64,000 nucleotides of DNA from Chitinophaga filiformis (GTDB lineage: Bacteria; Bacteroidota; Bacteroidia; Chitinophagales; Chitinophagaceae): contig NZ_CP095855.1 of the NCBI RefSeq assembly GCF_023100805.1, positions 5,063,001-5,127,000 on the forward strand, in the 5' to 3' direction. The notes under the pieces were generated by a model, which saw only the letters and a list, made by a program, of their open reading frames with translations, ran no database searches and was not told the origin of the DNA. Below, piece by piece: positions 26,872 through 34,768 of this stretch. The position numbers and the translations under genes were made by a program. Numbering within the stretch: position 1 is the stretch's first letter; every line of letters begins with the position of its first letter.

Positions 26872-27318
26872 TTAGATCAGCTTAGTCTCCACATTTATAT
26901 TTCCACGAACCGCTTTAGAATAAGGACATGTCTTGTGTGCCGCCTCTATCAGCGCTGTTGCCACCTCAGTGCTCAGGCCGGGTAGATGTACATTCAGACG
27001 GGCCTGCAGGAAGTATGCCACGCCTGAAAGACCGAGATCTATTTCTGCGTCAACATAGAAGTCTTCCGGTAAGGTCACTTTCGATTTTGCCGCTGCAATG
27101 CCGATCGCCCCCATGAAACAGGCTGACCATCCTGCACCAAACAGTTGCTCCGGATTAGTACCGGGATCTGTGCTTCCCGGAGAAGATAAACGGATATCCA
27201 GACGACCATCTGTACTCTTTGATTTACCTTCCCTTCCGCCAGTGGTATGTGTCTTACCTGTGTATAGTACTTTGTCAATCCTGGGAGTGCTGATCACTCC
27301 ATTGTTATTGTTTTCCAT
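26872..27318 (-). CDS. ohr: Organic hydroperoxide resistance protein (Ohr/OsmC family)
   Basis: A 148-residue thiol peroxidase that reduces organic hydroperoxides in the cytoplasm. The two catalytic cysteines are in the expected settings: C67 in FGAGWSACF and C131 in HKTCPYSKA. The NPEQL motif before the first Cys and the length fit Ohr better than OsmC. The N-terminus has a short Asn-rich start before KVLYTGKTHTTGGREG, the usual Ohr opening. The DUF1223 gene lies 93 bp upstream on the same strand and the two may share a redox role. A good terminator follows. Confidence 0.92.
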   Translation of the reverse strand: MENNNNGVISTPRIDKVLYTGKTHTTGGREGKSKSTDGRLDIRLSSPGSTDPGTNPEQLFGAGWSACFMGAIGIAAAKSKVTLPEDFYVDAEIDLGLSGVAYFLQARLNVHLPGLSTEVATALIEAAHKTCPYSKAVRGNINVETKLI

Positions 27319-27411
27319 GATCTGTTTTTTATATTTTGTTTTTACTTATTTACTGCTGTTAATCGCATCGGATGAACCAATCCTTCCTCTGATTTTAACC
27401 TGCTGCCGATA

Positions 27412-28212
27412 CTATTTAGCCGCATCAGCTGCTGACTGCAACCCGGTCCTGGCAGCTGCCGTGATATGACCATCCCTGTTGCGCTGAACGAAGCCTATCA
27501 TTTCCCAGCCATTCCCATTAAAGCCTTCCGGTAAGCTCATCTCTACCTCTTTACTGCTGTTCGCATCCACATATGCCAGCTGACGCACTATCTGTACATG
27601 AGATAACTTCCTTCCTGAATTCTCACCTGCCTTTACATCACTCTGCGCCTCTTTCTCTACCAGGGCAAGCACCAGAGTCGCATCCTTCTGCCTGCCGGAT
27701 GCTTCATGCGTGATGTACAATTTACCCTGTGCAATCTTCGTATGGAGACTTACACTATCTGTCACGGTTCCTTCCAGACCATTGGAGATCGCTTTTACAA
27801 CCGCGCCTGCATCTGATCCAACAAATTCCCTTTCACCATTTACCACCACCTGTGGAGTATAAATAGTAGAAAGCCCCAACCATCCGGCATACTGCTGCTG
27901 CCTTTCTGAATACCTGCGATCACTGAACCTGTCTTTCCAACCCTGGTGATCCCAGTAATCGACATGGAAGGCCAGGATATATATCTGTTTATTCTCATTG
28001 CCCTGCTGGATGCGTTCCATCAATGCATCGGCCGGCGGACAACTGGAGCAGCCCTCCGAGGTGAACAGCTCCACAACAGCGAAGCCTTTGCTATCCTTCG
28101 CTTTCTGTACATCTTTCATCATTCTTTCATTTGATATGCTCACAAATGCAGCCATCCCCATAAGGAGGCCTATTAAAGCGGTACTGATCATTAATATATT
28201 AACTGGTCTCAT
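27412..28212 (-). CDS. DUF1223 thioredoxin-like secreted or membrane-anchored protein
   Basis: A 266-residue protein from the ATG at 28212, which places one hydrophobic segment (about 4-26) at the N-terminus as signal or anchor; the longer frame to 28266 adds 18 residues before it. The thioredoxin-like fold has ELFTSEGCSSCPPAD with a C55-x-x-C58 pair, then AFHVDYWDHQGWKDRF and TPQVVVNGEREFVGSD with the cis-Pro region, all typical of DUF1223. It probably acts outside the cytoplasmic membrane on thiols. The exact reaction is unknown. It is read in the same direction as the ohr gene, with no terminator evident between them. Confidence 0.88.
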   Translation of the reverse strand: MRPVNILMISTALIGLLMGMAAFVSISNERMMKDVQKAKDSKGFAVVELFTSEGCSSCPPADALMERIQQGNENKQIYILAFHVDYWDHQGWKDRFSDRRYSERQQQYAGWLGLSTIYTPQVVVNGEREFVGSDAGAVVKAISNGLEGTVTDSVSLHTKIAQGKLYITHEASGRQKDATLVLALVEKEAQSDVKAGENSGRKLSHVQIVRQLAYVDANSSKEVEMSLPEGFNGNGWEMIGFVQRNRDGHITAAARTGLQSAADAAK

Positions 28213-28535
28213 GTGTTTTAATTGATCGTTTGAATAATTGTCAATCACAGTACAAATGGACGACAAATCCGGGACAACGCATAGTGCTATGGCTCCTGTT
28301 GGACAAATCAGGTGGTGAACCGGACAAGCCGGACCGCCAATATCCGGGGGGAGTATGTTTTATCCAAATTGATAAACCCTTCTCAAAATGAGAGGGTTTT
28401 ACCAACGTCGATTTGCACGCCAATCCCGGCTCAACAATTATACGCCCTCACCAGTGGCGATTTTCCGGTCAAACCGGTACTTCTACCCTGGACCGGGCAT
28501 GCCATTCGCCTTTATACCCCTGTAAATTGATTTTT
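28213..28535. other. Divergent intergenic region upstream of the potassium-uptake cluster
   Basis: This 323-bp stretch separates the leftward DUF1223 gene from the rightward kdp cluster. It holds one strong hairpin (28374-28399). The promoters of both units must lie here, but I could not find a full TAnnTTTG box or a convincing GG-N10-GC sigma-54 site. Confidence 0.4.
28374..28399. other. Intergenic hairpin of the TCTCAAAATGAGA type
   Basis: Arms AAACCC/GGGTTT and TCTCA/TGAGA around an AAA loop, with one bulged T. The core is shared with hairpins at 26795, 59491 and 59569. It sits between divergent genes, so it terminates neither of them; a regulatory or relic role is possible. Confidence 0.55.
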
Positions 28536-28895
28536 ATGAACCAATATGAAGCCGCCGCCCAGATTGCGGACGAAATACCGGAAATACAAAAGGAAATAGT
28601 AGGTGCACCTGTTTTTGGCAGCGCATACCTCTCTGTAAAGGTATTGGCTAACTATACCGCCAGGATGCTGCAACAGCATCAGCTGCACCAGGTACAACGT
28701 TGTATGGTACTGGCAGAAAAGATCTACAACCGTGGCAACCAGCTGATGAAAACTGCCATCGAGAATGTTTTCATCTTTTCATTCTCCACTTTCAGACTGT
28801 CCTGCAGTCGCCAGGAGTGGCTGGAAATACAGCGGGTAATGCCGGCCGTGCTCTTTTCCCTTTACATCCAGCAGGTACTGAAGCCGGGCGTATAA
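28536..28895 (+). CDS. Small conserved-looking protein at the head of the kdp cluster
   Basis: A 119-residue soluble, mainly helical protein from the ATG at 28536. The open frame extends back to 28413, but this ATG is the first with a natural N-terminus (MNQYEAAAQIADEIP). No signal peptide or membrane segment. Recognisable stretches are KVLANYTARML, LAEKIYNRGN and AIENVFIFSFS. From memory this resembles the small domain called DUF7674, but I cannot confirm that. It is followed within 25 bp by the small membrane ORF and kdpF, so it is probably co-transcribed with the kdp genes. Function unknown. Confidence 0.7.
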   Translation: MNQYEAAAQIADEIPEIQKEIVGAPVFGSAYLSVKVLANYTARMLQQHQLHQVQRCMVLAEKIYNRGNQLMKTAIENVFIFSFSTFRLSCSRQEWLEIQRVMPAVLFSLYIQQVLKPGV

Positions 28896-28919
28896 TCTAT
28901 CATCTAAAAACACTGTCAT

Positions 28920-29003
28920 ATGCTTATAGCGACCTATCTGCTCATTATGCTCATTTGCTTTTATCTCTTCTATAAATCAATAGACTTTTTCGAAAACATA
29001 TAA
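28920..29003 (+). CDS. 27-residue single-span membrane peptide upstream of kdpF
   Basis: A very short ORF, ATG at 28920, stop at 29001-29003. It starts MLIATYLLIMLICFYLFY and ends with a charged tail KSIDFFENI, so it is one membrane helix with a short polar C-terminus, the same general form as KdpF. It ends 10 bp before the kdpF start. It may be a second small subunit or assembly peptide of the Kdp complex. The evidence is the intact ORF, its hydrophobic pattern and its place in the operon; homologues need to be looked for. Confidence 0.55.
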   Translation: MLIATYLLIMLICFYLFYKSIDFFENI

Positions 29004-29013
29004 TTGAACATTT

Positions 29014-29094
29014 ATGATGACACTACTGCTGATCATATCCATCCTTGTATTCATCTACCTGGTGTATGTTCTCCTGAAACCTGAAAAATTCTGA
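29014..29094 (+). CDS. kdpF: Potassium-transporting ATPase subunit KdpF
   Basis: A 26-residue single-span membrane peptide, start ATG 29014 (a second ATG follows at once), stop at 29092-29094. It reads MMTLLLIISILVFIYLVYV and ends LLKPEKF. The end LLKPEKF and the single hydrophobic span are the family signature. KdpF stabilises the KdpABC complex in the inner membrane. It lies 17 bp before kdpA. Such small genes are often missed by automatic calling. Confidence 0.9.
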   Translation: MMTLLLIISILVFIYLVYVLLKPEKF

Positions 29095-29111
29095 TCTCAA
29101 ACCGATTACTA

Positions 29112-30824
29112 ATGAACAGCGAAATAACAGGTGTTATTCTCACCTTTATCATAACACTGGCGATAGCGTTCCCACTGGGTAAATACATTTCAAAAGTATT
29201 CCGGGGCGAGCGCACTTTCACCGACTTCCTGAACCCTGTGGAACGTTTTATCTTCCACATTTGCGGCATAGATCCTCATAAAGAGATGAACTGGAAACAA
29301 CACATGGCGGCCTTGCTATCTATTAACCTGGTATGGCTGATCTATGCCTTTTTCGTCCTGTTATTCCAGTCACATCTGCCACTTAACCCGGATGGTAATC
29401 CGGACATGACGCCCGACCTGGCCTTCAATACCGCCATCAGTTTCCTGGTGAACTGTAACCTGCAGCACTATTCAGGCGAATCCGGGCTTACCTATTTCTC
29501 CCAGCTCTTCGTTATCACTTTCCTGCAATTCGTATCTGCCGCTACCGGCGTTGCCGCTGTAGCCGTACTTTTCAGGGCCTTTGCCGACAAAACGACCGAG
29601 AAACTGGGAAACTTCTTTGTATTCTTCACCAAAACGATCACCCGTATATTGCTCCCACTGAGCATCATTATGGCCATCATACTGGTGTTCAACGGTACAC
29701 CGGCCAGCTTTGACGGGAAAGACAGTATCGTTACCGTTCAGGGCGATTCGGTACAGGTGTCCAGAGGTCCTGCTGCTGGTATGATCGCCATTAAGCACCT
29801 CGGTACCAATGGCGGCGGATGGTTTGGCGCTAACTCTGCTCACCCGTTGGAAAATCCGAACTACTTCACCAACATGTTGGAGATCGTCTCACAGGTGATC
29901 CTCCCAATGGCGCTGATCTTCGCATTCGGCTTCTTCATCCGTAAGAGAAAACTCGGTTATGTCATCTTTGGCGTAATGACGGCAGGCATGCTGACATTAA
30001 TGATACCTAACCTTATCTCCGAAATAAGCGGCAACCCGGTATTGGCTCACATGGGACTGAAAGATATCACTGCCATGGAGGGCAAAGAAGTACGCTTTGG
30101 TGTGCCTGCTTCCGCATACTGGCAGGTCATGACCACGATCATCTCCACTGGCTCGGTGAACTCGATGCACGACAGCTCTATGCCATTATCAGGCGCCATG
30201 CAAATGCTTGGTATGATGACCAACTGTTTCTACGGCGGTAAAGGCGTGGGCCTGCTCAACTACTTTATCTTCCTGATCATCGCGGTATTTATCTCCGGGC
30301 TGATGGTAGGACGTACGCCCGAATTCATGGGCCGTAAGGTGGAAGCGCGGGAAATGAAGATAGCAGCCATCATTGCACTTTTCCATCCATTCCTGGTGCT
30401 CGTTGGCACTGCGTTGTCAGCGTATTTTGCAGCACATCATCCGCAGATGGCATGGTCCGTACAACCTGCTGCATGGTTTAACAATCCGTCCAATCACGGC
30501 TTCTCCGAAATGTTATATGAGTATACATCTTCCTCCGCCAACAACGGCTCCGGCTTTGAAGGATTGGCAGACAATAATATCTTCTGGAATATCAGCACCG
30601 GTATCGTCATGGTACTCGGCCGCTTTATTCCCATCATTGGTCCGGTTGCCATTGCAGGCATCCTGGCGAAGAAGAAATATATCCCTGAATCCGCGGGTAC
30701 CCTGCAGACGGATACCGCTACATTCGGTATCATGACCTACGCTGTGATCATGATCGTTGCAGCGCTGGCCTTCTTCCCTGCACTGACCCTGGGACCTATA
30801 GCAGAATATTTCCAGTCCCTTTGA
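29112..30824 (+). CDS. kdpA: Potassium-transporting ATPase subunit KdpA
   Basis: A 570-residue channel-like subunit that binds and passes potassium. About ten membrane spans. The four selectivity-filter loops are visible: NLQHYSGESG, TNGGGWFGANSAHPLENP, STGSVNSMHDS and SSSANNGSGFEG. The length agrees with the usual 555-600 residues. It follows kdpF by 17 bp and precedes kdpB by 83 bp. That spacer contains a twice-repeated GTTAC.ATCCTA element of unknown meaning. All conserved parts seem intact. Confidence 0.97.
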   Translation: MNSEITGVILTFIITLAIAFPLGKYISKVFRGERTFTDFLNPVERFIFHICGIDPHKEMNWKQHMAALLSINLVWLIYAFFVLLFQSHLPLNPDGNPDMTPDLAFNTAISFLVNCNLQHYSGESGLTYFSQLFVITFLQFVSAATGVAAVAVLFRAFADKTTEKLGNFFVFFTKTITRILLPLSIIMAIILVFNGTPASFDGKDSIVTVQGDSVQVSRGPAAGMIAIKHLGTNGGGWFGANSAHPLENPNYFTNMLEIVSQVILPMALIFAFGFFIRKRKLGYVIFGVMTAGMLTLMIPNLISEISGNPVLAHMGLKDITAMEGKEVRFGVPASAYWQVMTTIISTGSVNSMHDSSMPLSGAMQMLGMMTNCFYGGKGVGLLNYFIFLIIAVFISGLMVGRTPEFMGRKVEAREMKIAAIIALFHPFLVLVGTALSAYFAAHHPQMAWSVQPAAWFNNPSNHGFSEMLYEYTSSSANNGSGFEGLADNNIFWNISTGIVMVLGRFIPIIGPVAIAGILAKKKYIPESAGTLQTDTATFGIMTYAVIMIVAALAFFPALTLGPIAEYFQSL

Positions 30825-30907
30825 CAAAACCTTTTGTTACCATCCTAAGTCTAAATCACTATCAGGTTACTATCCTATGACGACCTTGTTCGCAAAACTT
30901 GAATTAT

Positions 30908-32962
30908 ATGTCTGAACACAATCATAATAAACTTTTTGAACCCGCACTGGTGAGCGGTGCTTTAAAACAGGCTTTCATTAAACTCTCACCCAGGATCATG
31001 TTCCGTAACCCGGTGATGTTCACCGTGGAGATAGGTACAGCCATCATGCTGGTGGTTACGCTCTATACCGCCATTAGCGGAAATACGTCCCAGGGTTCCT
31101 TCGCATACAACCTGGCTGTGTTTATTATCCTGCTGCTGACGCTACTCTTTGCCAATTTCGCAGAAGCCATTGCTGAAGCAAGGGGTAAAGCGCAGGCAGA
31201 AAGTCTCCGCAAAACAAGAGAGGAAACACCTGCCAGGAAGGTACTGGCAGTAGGTGAAGTGTATACCAATGAAATAAAGATCGTCCCTTCTTCGCAGCTA
31301 CGTAAAGGCGATTTCTTTATCTGCGAAGCCGGTGACATGATCCCTATGGATGGCGAGATCGTCCAGGGTCTCGCTACTATCGACGAATCAGCCATCACCG
31401 GTGAATCCGCGCCTGTGATCCGTGAATCCGGCGGTGATAAATCGTCCGTAACAGGCGGTACGAAAGTACTGAGCGACAGGATCAAGGTACGTGTCACTAC
31501 CGATCCGGGAGAAAGCTTCCTGGATAAAATGATCGCCCTTGTAGAAGGTGCCAGTCGCCAGAAAACACCTAACGAAATTGCCCTTACAATATTGCTGGCA
31601 AGCTTTACACTGGTCTTCACCATCGTTTGCGTAACCTTAAAGCCTTTTGGTGATTATGCCAACACACCTATCACCATCGCGGCTTTTGTGTCCCTGTTTG
31701 TCTGCCTCATACCTACAACCATCGGCGGGCTGCTCAGCGCGATCGGCATCGCAGGTATGGACCGCGCGCTGAGAGCCAACGTCATTACCAAGAGTGGGAA
31801 AGCGGTAGAAACCGCCGGAGACATCGATACCCTGCTGCTTGACAAAACAGGCACCATTACCATCGGTAACCGTAAAGCGACGCATTTCTGGCCGGCGCCA
31901 GGCATGGGGGAAAAAGAGTTCTTCGAAGCCTGCGCGCTGGCATCTATGGCAGATGAAACACCCGAAGGTAAATCCATCGTGGAACTGGCTGCCGAAAAAG
32001 GTATTAAAATGACTCCGCCCGCCGGCGAAGAAGCGACCTTTATCGAATTCACTGCCGAAACACGCAGCAGCGGACTGAATCTCAACGGGCTCCGTATCCG
32101 TAAAGGCGCTTATGACGCTATCCGTCATATCGTTGAGAAGGCAGGCCATCCGTTCCCTGCCGCAACAGAAGAAAAAGTAAAAGAGATCTCATCCAATGGC
32201 GGTACGCCCCTGGTGGTAAGCCGTAACGAAACAGTGATCGGCGTGATCGAACTGCAGGACATTATCAAACCCGGCATACGTGAACGTTTTGAACGTCTGC
32301 GCAGAATGGGTGTAAAGACAGTAATGGTTACGGGCGATAACCCGCTCACCGCCAGGTATATCGCGGAAAAAGCAGGTGTGGACGATTTTATAGCCGAAGC
32401 CAGGCCGGAAGATAAAATGATCTATATCCGCAAGGAGCAGGAAGGCGGCAAACTGGTTGCCATGATGGGAGACGGTACCAATGACGCACCGGCGCTGGCA
32501 CAAGCGGATGTAGGCGTGGCGATGAACAGCGGTACCCAGGCGGCAAAAGAAGCCGGCAACATGGTGGACCTCGACAACGACCCGACTAAACTGATTGAGA
32601 TCGTGGAAATCGGTAAACAGTTACTGATGACACGTGGCACGCTCACCACTTTTTCCATCGCAAACGACGTGGCAAAATATTTTGCCATTGTACCAGCACT
32701 TTTTGTAACCGCTATTCCGGCTTTGCAGGGGCTCAACATTATGCACCTCGCTTCCCCGGAGAGCGCTATCCTTTCTGCCGTGATCTTCAATGCGCTGATC
32801 ATTCCTGCCCTGATACCACTGGCACTCAAAGGTGTTGCCTACAAACCTATCGGCGCCAGCGCCCTGTTGCGCAGAAACCTGCTGATCTATGGTTTCGGCG
32901 GCGTTATTATCCCTTTTATAGGCATCAAGCTTATAGATCTGTTCCTGACCTTATTCATGTAA
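30908..32962 (+). CDS. kdpB: Potassium-transporting ATPase ATP-binding subunit KdpB
   Basis: A 684-residue P-type ATPase that powers high-affinity potassium uptake. Motifs: AITGES (actuator domain), LLDKTGTITIGNRKA with the phosphorylated Asp, GDNPLTA and MMGDGTNDAPALAQADVGVA. The C-terminal membrane region ends with FNALIIPALIPLALKG. I take ATG 30908 as start; the frame also opens with a TTG 9 nt earlier. Length is as expected for the family (about 680). Between kdpA and kdpC in the standard order. Confidence 0.97.
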   Translation: MSEHNHNKLFEPALVSGALKQAFIKLSPRIMFRNPVMFTVEIGTAIMLVVTLYTAISGNTSQGSFAYNLAVFIILLLTLLFANFAEAIAEARGKAQAESLRKTREETPARKVLAVGEVYTNEIKIVPSSQLRKGDFFICEAGDMIPMDGEIVQGLATIDESAITGESAPVIRESGGDKSSVTGGTKVLSDRIKVRVTTDPGESFLDKMIALVEGASRQKTPNEIALTILLASFTLVFTIVCVTLKPFGDYANTPITIAAFVSLFVCLIPTTIGGLLSAIGIAGMDRALRANVITKSGKAVETAGDIDTLLLDKTGTITIGNRKATHFWPAPGMGEKEFFEACALASMADETPEGKSIVELAAEKGIKMTPPAGEEATFIEFTAETRSSGLNLNGLRIRKGAYDAIRHIVEKAGHPFPAATEEKVKEISSNGGTPLVVSRNETVIGVIELQDIIKPGIRERFERLRRMGVKTVMVTGDNPLTARYIAEKAGVDDFIAEARPEDKMIYIRKEQEGGKLVAMMGDGTNDAPALAQADVGVAMNSGTQAAKEAGNMVDLDNDPTKLIEIVEIGKQLLMTRGTLTTFSIANDVAKYFAIVPALFVTAIPALQGLNIMHLASPESAILSAVIFNALIIPALIPLALKGVAYKPIGASALLRRNLLIYGFGGVIIPFIGIKLIDLFLTLFM

Positions 32963-32983
32963 TTACCGATCAAATAAAACACA

Positions 32984-33547
32984 ATGAAAAAGTATATATG
33001 GCCTTCTGTAAAACTGACCCTTTTTATGGTACTGGTATTAGCAGTACTCTATCCCGCCCTGATAGCGGCAATATCCAAAGCCGCTCCGGGACAGGGAAAA
33101 GGCAGAACAGTCTCCGTAAACGGTAAAGTTGTTGGCTATGAAAACGTGGGCCAGCGCTTTACTGAAGACAAATACTTCAACAGCCGTCCATCTGCCGTCA
33201 ACTATAATGCGGCCGGCTCAGGAGGCTCCAACAAAGCCGCTTCCAATCCCGACTACCAGAAAACAGTGCAGGAACGCATTGATACTTTCCTGGCTCATAA
33301 TCCGGGTGTAAAGAAAGAAGATATTCCGGCGGAACTGGTCACCGCTTCCGGTAGTGGCCTGGACCCGGACATATCCCCTGCTGCCGCCCTGATACAGGTA
33401 AAACGCATCGCGGCTATACGTCATCTCTCTGAAACAAAGCTGATGGCGCTGGTGTCCGATCATACTGAACGCCCGGTGCTGGGCATTGCAGGACCATCCA
33501 AAGTAAATGTACTTAAACTCAATATAGCTCTGGATACTTTAAAATAA
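32984..33547 (+). CDS. kdpC: Potassium-transporting ATPase subunit KdpC
   Basis: A 187-residue subunit with one N-terminal membrane span (about 10-30) and a periplasmic domain that assists ATP use by KdpB. Family marks are the FNSRPSAVNYNAAGSGGSN stretch and the GLDPDISPAAALIQVKRIA segment. It follows kdpB by 21 bp. A strong palindromic hairpin lies after its stop, before the sensor genes. Confidence 0.96.
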   Translation: MKKYIWPSVKLTLFMVLVLAVLYPALIAAISKAAPGQGKGRTVSVNGKVVGYENVGQRFTEDKYFNSRPSAVNYNAAGSGGSNKAASNPDYQKTVQERIDTFLAHNPGVKKEDIPAELVTASGSGLDPDISPAAALIQVKRIAAIRHLSETKLMALVSDHTERPVLGIAGPSKVNVLKLNIALDTLK

Positions 33548-33574
33548 GACGACCCGAATGACAAAGGGATTATG

Positions 33575-33598
33575 GGCGCTTCTCTGCAGAGAGGCGCC
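33575..33598 (+). other. Intercistronic hairpin between kdpC and kdpD
   Basis: A 24-nt near-perfect palindrome, GGCGCTTCTCTG facing CAGAGAGGCGCC with one G-T pair. It is not directly followed by a T-run, so it looks more like an RNA-processing or stability element that sets different levels for the pump genes and the sensor genes than a full terminator. Confidence 0.5.
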
Positions 33599-33642
33599 TG
33601 CCTGGATTCAGACAGAGAGTGGTTTTTTTGAACATACTGCCT

Positions 33643-34767
33643 ATGAGCGAAAAAGAAAATAACGCGCAACACTTCCTCGACCTGATCCGTCAGTCCAGGC
33701 GGGGAAAGTTCAAAATATACATCGGCATGAGCGCCGGTGTGGGCAAGACCTACCGCATGCTGCAGGAGGCCCGGACCTTGCTGCGCAATGGCGTGGATAT
33801 CCGGATTGCCTACATCGAAACCCATAACCGGGCAGAAACACATGCCCTGCTGGATGGCTTGCCCCTTATTCCCCGCAGGGAATTATTCTACAAAGGTAAA
33901 GCCCTCGAAGAGATGGATATGCAGGCCGTTTTGAACCTTCATCCCGAAGTGGTGGTCATTGACGAACTGGCCCATACCAACATAGAAGGCAGCAAGAATG
34001 AGAAACGCTGGCAGGATGTAATGGAGATACTGGAAGCGGGCATTAACGTTATCAGCGCCGTCAATATCCAGCATATAGAAGGTCTGCAGGACGAGGTCAA
34101 GGGTATCACCGGCGTGGATGTTGCAGAACGCATTCCCGACCTGGTATTGCAACAGGCCGATGAGGTGGTGAATATCGACCTCACGGCCGATGAGCTGATC
34201 ACCCGTCTGAAGGAAGGCAAGATCTATACTCCGGATAAGATCGCGGTAGCTATAAAGAACTTCTTCCAGCCGGAAAGGATCCTCCAGCTGAGAGAACTGG
34301 CACTGAAAGAAGTAGCTGCGCAGGTGGAACGCAAAATAGATTCATCGCTGCCGCGAAGCGCCCAGGCCCGGAATGAGCGCTTCCTGGCATGTATCAGCAG
34401 CAATCATCTTATTGCAAAGAAAGTGATCCGCAAAACGGCCAGGCTCTCTGCCTATTACCAGTCCAAATGGTATGTGCTCTATGTACAGACACCTAAAGAA
34501 GATGGGGACAAGATCGGGCTTGCAGCCCAGCGGCATCTGATCAATAACTTCAAACTGGTGATGGAACTGGGTGGAGAAGTGATAAAGGTAAAAAGTACTA
34601 ATATTGCTAAAAGTATCATGCAGACAGCCGAGGAAAAAAAGATCACCACGATCTGTATCGGGAAGCCACACCTCAACGTAATGGGCATGCTGATGAATAC
34701 AGCCGTATTCTCACAATTGCTGGGCAAGTTGTCGGAATCGGATATTGACATTATAATTCTTTCGTGA
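33643..34767 (+). CDS. kdpD: Short KdpD: potassium sensor domain plus Usp domain, no kinase
   Basis: A 374-residue cytoplasmic protein equal to the N-terminal part of enterobacterial KdpD. The KdpD domain (about 20-230) has Walker A GMSAGVGKT (28-36) and the signature VVVIDELAHTNIEGSKNEKRW. A Usp-like domain (about 250-370) follows. The four membrane spans, GAF and histidine-kinase parts of full KdpD (about 890 residues) are absent; a separate kinase gene starts 1 nt after the stop. ATG 33643 is preferred over the in-frame GTG at 33619. The protein probably senses ionic or nucleotide state and signals through the neighbouring kinase. Confidence 0.92.
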   Translation: MSEKENNAQHFLDLIRQSRRGKFKIYIGMSAGVGKTYRMLQEARTLLRNGVDIRIAYIETHNRAETHALLDGLPLIPRRELFYKGKALEEMDMQAVLNLHPEVVVIDELAHTNIEGSKNEKRWQDVMEILEAGINVISAVNIQHIEGLQDEVKGITGVDVAERIPDLVLQQADEVVNIDLTADELITRLKEGKIYTPDKIAVAIKNFFQPERILQLRELALKEVAAQVERKIDSSLPRSAQARNERFLACISSNHLIAKKVIRKTARLSAYYQSKWYVLYVQTPKEDGDKIGLAAQRHLINNFKLVMELGGEVIKVKSTNIAKSIMQTAEEKKITTICIGKPHLNVMGMLMNTAVFSQLLGKLSESDIDIIILS

Positions 34768-34768
34768 C

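Noticed and set aside
28374..28399. Riboswitch upstream of the kdp cluster
   Set aside because: Only a single simple hairpin is present; no extended structure or known aptamer core.
28213..29013. Sigma-54 promoter before the kdp genes
   Set aside because: No site with GG and GC at the right spacing was found on reading the region.
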